Origin: Parabacteroides sp. | GTDB lineage: Bacteria; Bacteroidota; Bacteroidia; Bacteroidales; Tannerellaceae | Reading direction: 5' to 3' | DNA length: 16,829 nucleotides | NCBI GenBank assembly: GCA_020026285.1 | Contig: JAHHQS010000084.1 | Coordinates: 1-16,829, forward strand | Part shown: piece by piece, positions 9,167 to 15,154 of the stretch | How positions within the stretch are numbered: the stretch's first letter is position 1 | Layout of the letters: each line of letters starts with the position of its first letter | Position numbers and translations under genes: made by a program | The notes under the pieces: model-generated | What the model saw: the letters and a program-made list of their open reading frames with translations, nothing else | Told to the model about the DNA's origin: nothing | Databases searched by the model: none

Positions 9167-10558
9167 TTATTTTATATTTTTCTTGTAATATTCATATCGC
9201 TTCATCACTTCGTTTACATAATTGAATGTTTCTGATCCACGTAGATATCCGTGTTTGCATACAGGATCATTGTAATATTCGGGTTCATTCTTTACCCGGA
9301 TATATTCTGCAACGTTCTTATCCCACACCAAAGGATTCTTTCCATATTTCTCTGCCAGCTTCTGGGCATCGTAAACGTGACCAATTCCGGCATTATAGGC
9401 TGCAAGCGTAAATTTAATTTTTTCTGTAGGATCGGTAATTTTAGTAAATCCCTGTCGGAATCGGCGCAGACAATCAACCCCGGCTCTGATTCCTTTGTCC
9501 GGATCATTCAGGTCGTGGGGGGAAACTCCCAGATGGCGAGCAGTATTTGGCATGATTCCCATCAATCCTTTAGCGCCAGCCCAGGAAACGACATGAGGAT
9601 TGAATTTGGATTCCTGATAGGAGATAGATGCAAGAAGCTGCCAGTCCCAGTCAAGTAATCTGGCATGTTTGCGGAAGTAATTATCATAAGGAGAGATTTG
9701 TCCCTTTCCGATTTTGGGAATATCAAAACCATCGCCTACCTTGCTCAATTCGAAGTAGCGTTTGGAAATTGATTTGAATGATTTCTTCCTTTTACTATCA
9801 TTTGCCCATTCATCAATGGCAGCTGCGAGTTGTTTTGAACCAGGTCTGACCGCCCACGATGAACGTTGCTTGAAGCTGATATCCAGACTTATGTTGATAT
9901 TCCAGAAATAAGTCTTGTTTAACTGGGCGATGTTATCATCACTGACCGTATAAGGAATTTCTCCTTTTGAAACCATTTCGATCAGGTCTTCGTTAGAGAT
10001 GGAATCCTTGTTGATGGGTACAATCTCTATTCCTCCGCCCAGTTCCCCGTTCAGATTCTTCAGGCGTTCTTCGTATTTGCTGTGTTCCTGGATATAAATT
10101 TTCTTGCCGATCAATTGAGTGACATCTTTCAGAATCTTGTCTTTCCGATTGGCTCTTTGTACAATCACCTGATTGGTCTGTCGTTCGTGTCCACAGAACA
10201 GGAATTTTTGTTTACTTACATTATTGATGTTTATGGGGTAAGCGATAACGTCGACCACTCCCGAATCGAGCATGGCAAATAATTGAGAAGTGGATTGTGC
10301 AACTTTGATATTCAGTTTTAGTCCTTCCGATTTGGCAAAGTTTTTAATCAAATCGTATTCATACCCCATGGGCTGCATCTTATATTGAAAATAAGATGTG
10401 GAACTATATAAGGTTGCAGCAATCAGTTCACCTCTTTCTTGTATCTGGGCAAGATCTGTTGTCGAATCAGTTTTATCGGCCTCTGTTGTCTGATTGTGGC
10501 GTGTATAACAGGAGGTGAACAGGAATAAACAAATGAGACAGGCAAAGATTTTTTTCAT
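9167..10558 (-). CDS. mltF: MltF-type membrane-bound lytic transglycosylase (lipoprotein)
   Basis: This 463-residue envelope enzyme cleaves the MurNAc-GlcNAc bond of peptidoglycan, leaving a 1,6-anhydro-MurNAc end. It starts with a lipoprotein signal and lipobox FTSC (Cys17). Residues about 37-270 form a periplasmic solute-binding (SBP_bac_3) domain, which in MltF acts as a regulatory module. Residues about 290-445 form the SLT lysozyme-like domain, with catalytic Glu316 in SYQESKFN, then GAKGLMGIMP and AAYNAGIGH (386-394). The order and length fit the MltF family. The SBP ligand cannot be read from the sequence. The upstream gap to rlmD contains two hairpins and no clear promoter, so whether it is made from its own promoter or by read-through is unclear. 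Confidence 0.92.
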   Translation of the reverse strand: MKKIFACLICLFLFTSCYTRHNQTTEADKTDSTTDLAQIQERGELIAATLYSSTSYFQYKMQPMGYEYDLIKNFAKSEGLKLNIKVAQSTSQLFAMLDSGVVDVIAYPININNVSKQKFLFCGHERQTNQVIVQRANRKDKILKDVTQLIGKKIYIQEHSKYEERLKNLNGELGGGIEIVPINKDSISNEDLIEMVSKGEIPYTVSDDNIAQLNKTYFWNINISLDISFKQRSSWAVRPGSKQLAAAIDEWANDSKRKKSFKSISKRYFELSKVGDGFDIPKIGKGQISPYDNYFRKHARLLDWDWQLLASISYQESKFNPHVVSWAGAKGLMGIMPNTARHLGVSPHDLNDPDKGIRAGVDCLRRFRQGFTKITDPTEKIKFTLAAYNAGIGHVYDAQKLAEKYGKNPLVWDKNVAEYIRVKNEPEYYNDPVCKHGYLRGSETFNYVNEVMKRYEYYKKNIK

Positions 10559-10584
10559 AAATTGATTTTCTAGAACTAAAATTG

Positions 10585-10631
10585 TCCGACCTTTTTCTGA
10601 AAAGGCTTGACGTTTTCAAAAAAAGGTCGGA
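10585..10631. terminator. long hairpin between rlmD and mltF
   Basis: A 19-bp near-perfect stem (10585-10603 with 10613-10631) closes a 9-base loop. On the + strand it is followed by GCTTTTTTAT, a strong T-run. On the - strand, the direction of rlmD, the tail is the weaker CAATTTTAG. It probably ends rlmD transcription, perhaps incompletely. Confidence 0.65.
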
Positions 10632-10639
10632 GCTTTTTT

Positions 10640-10661
10640 ATAAAAGGATAGATCCTTTTAT
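10640..10661. terminator. short hairpin just after the rlmD stop codon
   Basis: A 9-bp perfect stem, ATAAAAGGA with TCCTTTTAT, closes a TAGA loop. It begins four bases past the rlmD stop codon. No T-run follows on the minus strand, so it may serve as a 3'-end stabiliser rather than a terminator. Confidence 0.4.
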
Positions 10662-10664
10662 TTA

Positions 10665-12077
10665 TTATCTAAGTTCCAATAGAACCACGTTCTCTACATG
10701 ATGTGTATGAGGGAACATATCTACCGGTTGAACTTTCTTAACAGCATAAGCTTCATTCAGCAAGCTAAGATCGCGTGCCTGAGTGGCCGGGTTACAACTG
10801 ACATATACAATTCGTTTTGGACGTGCAAAAAGAATTGTGTTGATTACATCGTCGTGCATTCCTGCACGAGGTGGATCTGTTATGATAACATCCGGACGGC
10901 CATGTTCGTTGATGAAATCCTGTGTCAGGATATCTTTCATATCGCCGGCATAGAATAATGTATTGTCAATATGATTGAATTCAGAGTTGACCTTTGCATC
11001 TTCAATAGCTTCCGGAACGTATTCGATACCGATCACTTTTTTAGCCTGGCGTGAAACGAAGTTGGCAATGGTTCCTGTTCCTGTGTAAAGGTCGTAAACC
11101 AATTCGTTACCAGTTAACTGGGCAAACGAACGCGCTACTTTATATAGCTCGTAAGCCTGAGTACTGTTAGTCTGATAGAAAGACTTTGGTCCGACTTTGA
11201 ATTTCAAACCCTCCATTTCTTCGATGATATGATCTTTCCCTTTGAAGACTATAATCTCCTGATCCGTGATTGTATCATTACATTTTTCGTTGATTACATA
11301 TTGTAGGGATGTAATTTCAGGGAACTGTTCAGCCAGATGAGACAATAACGCTTCGCGATGTTCTTTATCTTCATAATAGAAAGAAAGAACAACCATCAAA
11401 TCTCCGGTTGAAGCAGTACGGATCATCAAAGTACGTACAAACCCCTCCTGATTACGTAGATCAAAGAAAGGATAGCCTTCGTGAGTCAGACAGTAATCTT
11501 TGATAGCCAGACGGATCCGGTTCGAAATATCATCCTGAAGCCAGCATTTGTGGATATCAAGAACTTTATCGAACATTCCGGGAATATGGAATCCGACACC
11601 ATTCATACAATCAATCGGTTCGCCTGATTTCACCTGTTCGTCGGTAAGCCATTTCTTGTTAGAGAATGTGAACTCAAGTTTGTTACGATAGAACTGAGTA
11701 TGCTCAGAACCCAGGATAGGCAGGATTTCCTCCATTTCAATTTTACCTATTCTGGTGAGATTGTCAATGACTTGTTTCTGTTTGTAGCGTATCTGCGCTT
11801 CGTAAGGAAGATGTTGCCATTTACAACCTCCGCAAACCCCAAAGTGTTCGCAGAAAGGAGTGGCTCTTTCTGCTGCATATTCATGGAAAGCAATGGCCTT
11901 GCCTTCGGCATAACTATGTTTTTTGCGAACTATTTGAATATCGACTACATCTCCAGGTGCAACAAAAGGAACAAACACAACCATATCATTCACTCGTGCA
12001 ATCGCCTTACCTTCAGCTGCTACGTCTGTAATAGTTACCTTTTCCAATATTGGTAACGGTTTTCTTTTTCTTGCCAA
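10665..12077 (-). CDS. rlmD: 23S rRNA (uracil-5-)-methyltransferase, RlmD/RumA family
   Basis: This roughly 470-residue SAM-dependent enzyme should make 5-methyluridine in 23S rRNA; the E. coli counterpart modifies U1939. An N-terminal TRAM RNA-binding domain comes first. An iron-sulfur cluster motif C-x5-C-x2-C (residues 76, 82, 85) follows, with the probable fourth ligand Cys178 in HKCWL. The Rossmann methyltransferase domain holds LYTGTGTIA (SAM loop), DPPRAGM, the nucleophile Cys428 in YVSCNPAT and the general base Glu462 in HVENVV. I chose the TTG at 12077, which begins an ARKRK-type N-terminus as in relatives, because the other start (TTG 12110) overlaps a -7 element. Exact uridine specificity within the RlmC/RlmD/RlmCD group is inferred. 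Confidence 0.9.
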   Translation of the reverse strand: MARKRKPLPILEKVTITDVAAEGKAIARVNDMVVFVPFVAPGDVVDIQIVRKKHSYAEGKAIAFHEYAAERATPFCEHFGVCGGCKWQHLPYEAQIRYKQKQVIDNLTRIGKIEMEEILPILGSEHTQFYRNKLEFTFSNKKWLTDEQVKSGEPIDCMNGVGFHIPGMFDKVLDIHKCWLQDDISNRIRLAIKDYCLTHEGYPFFDLRNQEGFVRTLMIRTASTGDLMVVLSFYYEDKEHREALLSHLAEQFPEITSLQYVINEKCNDTITDQEIIVFKGKDHIIEEMEGLKFKVGPKSFYQTNSTQAYELYKVARSFAQLTGNELVYDLYTGTGTIANFVSRQAKKVIGIEYVPEAIEDAKVNSEFNHIDNTLFYAGDMKDILTQDFINEHGRPDVIITDPPRAGMHDDVINTILFARPKRIVYVSCNPATQARDLSLLNEAYAVKKVQPVDMFPHTHHVENVVLLELR

Positions 12078-12107
12078 AACTAAAAAATTAAAATTTTTTC
12101 TTGCCCG

Positions 12108-12115
12108 CAAAGATA
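12108..12115 (-). promoter_or_regulatory. probable -7 promoter element for rlmD
   Basis: On the minus strand TATCTTTG matches TAnnTTTG. Transcription would start near 12101, about 24 bases before the TTG at 12077, which supports that start. No clear -33 TTTG is found, so the call rests on one element. Confidence 0.35.
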
Positions 12116-12174
12116 CGCAATTATTGTTTAATTTGTATTTAATAATAGGTAAGAAAGAGCGTCATCCCTTGAGG

Positions 12175-12206
12175 TTTGTTTAGTTCTTTTGTTTGACTTA
12201 TCTTTG
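12175..12206 (+). promoter_or_regulatory. Bacteroidetes-type promoter for the FHA/pseudoprotease operon
   Basis: TTTG (12175-12178), 20 bases of spacer, then TATCTTTG (12199-12206): a full match to the -33/-7 consensus. The predicted transcript starts near 12213, giving a leader of about 16 bases to ATG 12229. It lies back-to-back with the rlmD promoter. Confidence 0.6.
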
Positions 12207-12228
12207 TGCATTATTAATTGGAATTTAT

Positions 12229-12765
12229 ATGAAAAGAGTTTTTTGCCCGAAGTGTGATAACCAGATAGCATTCGACGAAACAAAATATGAAGAAGGCAAA
12301 GTGGTTGCTTTTGTCTGTCCGCAGTGTGCCTCTCAGTTTAAAATAAAGATCGGCCGAAAAGTGGTCCGTTCAAAATCCGGTCAGGAAAAAGAAGTGAAAG
12401 AACCTGATTTCTCTTGTGGATATATTTCAGTAATAGAGAATGCTTTTGCGTTCAAGCAGGAGCTTCCTTTGGTGTTGGGAGAGAATGTAATCGGTCGTCG
12501 AAATAAGGATACCGATGGTGTGGATGTTCCTATCATTACAAACGATCCGAGTATGGGGCGTAAGCATTGCGTTATCCATGTGAAAAAGGATAAGAATGGC
12601 AAATTCGTGTATATGCTTCGCGATTTTCCTAGTCTGACTGGTACATTCCTGCGTAGCGAACTATTGGGCGATAGAGAAATAGTCCGTATTGGTGATGGAG
12701 CTGTTATCACCTTGGGTGCAACAACATTTATCCTGCATACACCAGATGGAGAAGAAATAGAATAA
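12229..12765 (+). CDS. zinc-ribbon and FHA domain protein
   Basis: This 178-residue soluble protein has two modules. The N-terminal zinc ribbon carries CPKC (Cys6, Cys9) and CPQC (Cys30, Cys33), of the kind found at the start of many bacterial signalling proteins. Residues about 65-172 form a forkhead-associated (FHA) domain, which in known proteins binds phosphothreonine peptides. It has the GRR loop (89-91) and S108-x4-H113. The usual NGT motif reads TGT (137-139), so the Asn is replaced. ATG 12229 is preferred because the longer frame from 12193 would begin inside the promoter. No signal peptide is present, so it should be cytoplasmic. The next gene follows after 22 bases, suggesting an operon. 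No kinase or phosphatase partner is adjacent. Confidence 0.85.
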   Translation: MKRVFCPKCDNQIAFDETKYEEGKVVAFVCPQCASQFKIKIGRKVVRSKSGQEKEVKEPDFSCGYISVIENAFAFKQELPLVLGENVIGRRNKDTDGVDVPIITNDPSMGRKHCVIHVKKDKNGKFVYMLRDFPSLTGTFLRSELLGDREIVRIGDGAVITLGATTFILHTPDGEEIE

Positions 12766-12787
12766 TGAATCATATAAAAGAAATATC

Positions 12788-14518
12788 ATGAAAAGAATTT
12801 TGTTATTGCTGATGTTGACATGTGCGTTGATTCCAGTCGTTGCTCAGCAGAAAGCTCCGAAATGGATGGAGAAACAGAAAAAGGCCATTGTAAATATTAC
12901 CACTTACAAGTCTGACGGTTCTACATTAGGTACAGGCGTCGGTTTCTTTATTACCGAAGATGGAAAGCTGCTGTCTTCTTATTCCATCTTTAATGGAGCG
13001 CAGAAAGCTATAGTTACAGATGTAAAAGGAAAGACTTATCCGGTATCAATGGTTTTGGGCGCCGATGATATGTACGATGTAATCAAGCTGCAGGTTGAAG
13101 TTCCTAAAAAGGTTCCTTTCCTGAAACTGGTTTCAGCACCTCTGGCTGTAGGGGATCCTGTATATCTGCAACCATTTACTAGGGAGAAAGTAAAATCATT
13201 TGGAGTAGGAAAGGTTGAGGAAGTATCCAAATTGAAAGGTGATTTTAAGTATTACAAACTTTCTTGTCCGTTGCAGGCAAGCTGGGTAAATGCTCCGGTA
13301 TTAAATGCAGAAGGTGAAGTTTTTGGTCTGGCTCAGGAATCTGCTTCCGGAAAGAATGAAGCTTCGTTTGCGGTATCTGCCAATTACGTGGAAAGTCTGG
13401 CGATTAATACATCAATGGACTTGTTAAGTTCGGCTAATACTTCGGTAGGAATAAGGAAGGCATGGCCGGCTGAACGTGACCAGGCTCAGGTGGCTTTGTA
13501 TCTGATGGGTAATACGCAGAACGCAAAGACATATTTGCAGACATTGAATGATTTTGTCGATTCATTCTCCGACTGGTCTGAAAGTTATGTCCGTCGCGCT
13601 TCTCACTATGCTTTCCATTATAGTGAGCTGGCTGCAGAAGGAGAGGATAAGACAGAATATTTGAAGAAGGCAGACCGGGATCTGGAAAAAGCTTATGAGA
13701 TTGCCGAGAAAAAAGCAGAAGTCTTGTATAGTAAAGCTCAGATGATGTATAGTGTGGCTGCATCTGATACAACACTGAACTATTCGGAATGGACTAAGGA
13801 AAATGCCGAGAATATTCTTTCTGAAGCTTTAAAGATGGATGATAATCCGATTTATCATCAGTTGAAAGGGGATATGTTGTTTAATCAGAAGAACTTCGAA
13901 CAGGCATATCAGGAATATATGATTGTGAACAAGAGTAAATCTGCCAATGCCACTTCCTGGTATATGGCTTCCAAGGCAAGACAGTCAATGCCTGCCGTGC
14001 AGATTGGTGAAGTCATACAGCTGTTAGATAGTGCTATTGCCTGTTATGGTGGAAAGGTCAATCCGGAAATGGCTCCATATATTCTGGAAAGAATTGACTG
14101 GCGCATGAAGCTGATGCAGTATAAGGAAGCAATCGCTGATTATGATTTGTATTTCAAAGCTGTTGCCGGAAGAGTGAACGATTCTTATTTCTATATGCGC
14201 GAGCAGGCTGAATTTCGTATGGGCGATCTGGAAGCCGCTTTGAGAGACATCCGGTTTGCGTTGAGAGTCAGTCCTGAAAACCCTGTGTATATGGCAGAAG
14301 AAGCATCAATCTATGTGCGTCAGAAGAAATATGACGAGGCCTTGAAGTGTGTTGAGAAAGCTTTGACCGTTGCTCCTGATTTCGCAGCCTGCTATCGTTT
14401 GCGTGGCGTCTGCTATTTAAGAATGGAAAAGAAAGCGGAAGCTCTTGAAGCTTTGAAAAAGGCAAAAGAGTTAGGTGATCCTCTTGCTGAACGTCTGATT
14501 AATCAGAATTCGAAATAA
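12788..14518 (+). CDS. secreted trypsin-fold pseudoprotease fused to TPR repeats
   Basis: This 576-residue exported protein has a signal peptide (about 1-20, ending VVAQ). Residues about 28-210 follow the HtrA/trypsin-like layout: GTGVGFFI, LLSSYSIF, DDMYDVIKL, WVNAPVLNAEGEVFGL and FAVSANYV. Aligned by eye to HtrA, the catalytic His is Ser66, the Asp is kept (Asp87), and the Ser of GNSGGP is Val167. It should therefore not cleave peptide bonds. Residues about 225-570 are helical, with clear TPR units at about 433-466, 466-499, 500-533 and 534-567, a protein-binding scaffold. It is translationally close to the FHA gene upstream and is followed by a good terminator. Its role is unknown; binding or scaffolding in the envelope is inferred. 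Confidence 0.85.
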   Translation: MKRILLLLMLTCALIPVVAQQKAPKWMEKQKKAIVNITTYKSDGSTLGTGVGFFITEDGKLLSSYSIFNGAQKAIVTDVKGKTYPVSMVLGADDMYDVIKLQVEVPKKVPFLKLVSAPLAVGDPVYLQPFTREKVKSFGVGKVEEVSKLKGDFKYYKLSCPLQASWVNAPVLNAEGEVFGLAQESASGKNEASFAVSANYVESLAINTSMDLLSSANTSVGIRKAWPAERDQAQVALYLMGNTQNAKTYLQTLNDFVDSFSDWSESYVRRASHYAFHYSELAAEGEDKTEYLKKADRDLEKAYEIAEKKAEVLYSKAQMMYSVAASDTTLNYSEWTKENAENILSEALKMDDNPIYHQLKGDMLFNQKNFEQAYQEYMIVNKSKSANATSWYMASKARQSMPAVQIGEVIQLLDSAIACYGGKVNPEMAPYILERIDWRMKLMQYKEAIADYDLYFKAVAGRVNDSYFYMREQAEFRMGDLEAALRDIRFALRVSPENPVYMAEEASIYVRQKKYDEALKCVEKALTVAPDFAACYRLRGVCYLRMEKKAEALEALKKAKELGDPLAERLINQNSK

Positions 14519-14544
14519 CAGTATTTTTTACATTATATTATGGG

Positions 14545-14577
14545 AAGGATATGTCATCTGATGGCATATCCTTTTTT
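14545..14577 (+). terminator. intrinsic terminator of the FHA/pseudoprotease operon
   Basis: AAGGATATG (14545-14553) pairs with CATATCCTT (14565-14573), and the T-run continues to 14577. It starts 26 bases after the pseudoprotease stop codon. Confidence 0.85.
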
Positions 14578-14658
14578 GTTGAATCTCATTTCTGTCTGAT
14601 CGGAAAAACACAAAGGAAACGAGGATTATAAGCTTGTAGGTCTTTTCTATTTTAGAAT

Positions 14659-14682
14659 AATCTGTTCGAAGAAAAACAGATT
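14659..14682. repeat. inverted repeat upstream of the repressor gene
   Basis: AATCTGTT (14659-14666) and AACAGATT (14675-14682) form a perfect 8-bp dyad with an 8-base loop. There is no T-run. It could be another protein-binding site or a weak hairpin; its sequence differs from the three operators downstream. A further 14-bp perfect palindrome, TTAATAATTATTAA, sits at 14693-14706. Confidence 0.35.
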
Positions 14683-14703
14683 GTTATCCATCTTAATAAT
14701 TAT

Positions 14704-14722
14704 TAACTATAAATATTAGTTT
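14704..14722. promoter_or_regulatory. operator 1 of the BlaI-like repressor (TAACTA-N7-TAGTTT)
   Basis: The dyad TAACTATAAATATTAGTTT is centred on 14713. Eleven of the twelve arm bases match the other two copies; only the last base differs. Its position ahead of a BlaI/MecI-family gene suggests self-regulation. Confidence 0.55.
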
Positions 14723-14724
14723 GG

Positions 14725-14743
14725 TAACTAAATAATATAGTTA
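14725..14743. promoter_or_regulatory. operator 2 of the BlaI-like repressor (TAACTA-N7-TAGTTA)
   Basis: The perfect dyad TAACTAAATAATATAGTTA is centred on 14734, exactly 21 bases (two helical turns) from operator 1. A possible promoter, TTTG at 14720-14723 and GTTATTTG at 14740-14747, overlaps operators 1 and 2, so bound repressor would block RNA polymerase. Confidence 0.6.
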
Positions 14744-14750
14744 TTTGCAG

Positions 14751-14769
14751 TAACTAAAAGTTATAGTTA
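14751..14769. promoter_or_regulatory. operator 3, overlapping the repressor start codon
   Basis: The perfect dyad TAACTAAAAGTTATAGTTA is centred on 14760, 26 bases from operator 2. Its last base is the A of the repressor ATG, so binding here could also hinder early elongation. Confidence 0.6.
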
Positions 14770-15143
14770 TGAAATCATTGTCACCAAAAGAAGAACAGAT
14801 CATGGATTTGTTTTGGGAAAACGGTCCGTTATTCGTGAAAGAAATGTTGGAGCTATTCGATGAACCCCGGCCACATTTCAATACAGTTTCCACGTATGTG
14901 CGTGCACTTGAGGAAAAAGGTTATGTAGCGCATAAGGCTTTTGGAAATACGTACCAATATTATGCAGCTGTTTCAAAAGAAGAATTCAAGAAATGTACCT
15001 TGAAAGGAATTATCAGCAAATACTTCAATAATTCTTATCTCGGAGTTGTTTCTACTTTGGTCAAAGAAGAAAAGATACCATTGGATGATCTGAAGAAACT
15101 GATCGAGGAAGTGGAGAATCAGGATAAAAAAGAGAACATTTAA
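14769..15143 (+). CDS. BlaI/MecI/CopY-family transcriptional repressor
   Basis: This 124-residue winged-helix repressor should bind DNA as a dimer. The winged helix occupies residues 1-70, with the family hallmark recognition segment FNTVSTYVRALEEKGYV at 37-53. The C-terminal helices (72-113) form the dimerisation and cleavage region. In staphylococcal BlaI/MecI the paired protease system cuts between Asn101 and Phe102. The matching position here, by eye, is Thr96-Leu97 in VVSTLVKEE, so the scissile pair is not conserved. Three TAACTA-N7-TAGTTA dyads precede the gene, one touching the ATG. The M56 protease gene begins 12 bases after the stop, forming the classical repressor-sensor pair. The regulated targets beyond this operon are unknown; calling it a beta-lactamase regulator would be unsupported. 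Confidence 0.92.
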   Translation: MKSLSPKEEQIMDLFWENGPLFVKEMLELFDEPRPHFNTVSTYVRALEEKGYVAHKAFGNTYQYYAAVSKEEFKKCTLKGIISKYFNNSYLGVVSTLVKEEKIPLDDLKKLIEEVENQDKKENI

Positions 15144-15154
15144 ATAACAGACTT

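Noticed and set aside
12193..12228. Extended N-terminus of the FHA protein
   Set aside because: It overlaps the -7 promoter element and displaces the zinc ribbon from the terminus.
14704..14769. CRISPR-like or iteron reading of the repeated AT-rich dyads
   Set aside because: Each unit is a 19-bp palindrome without spacer-length unique DNA and sits directly before a BlaI-type gene, so operators are the simpler explanation.
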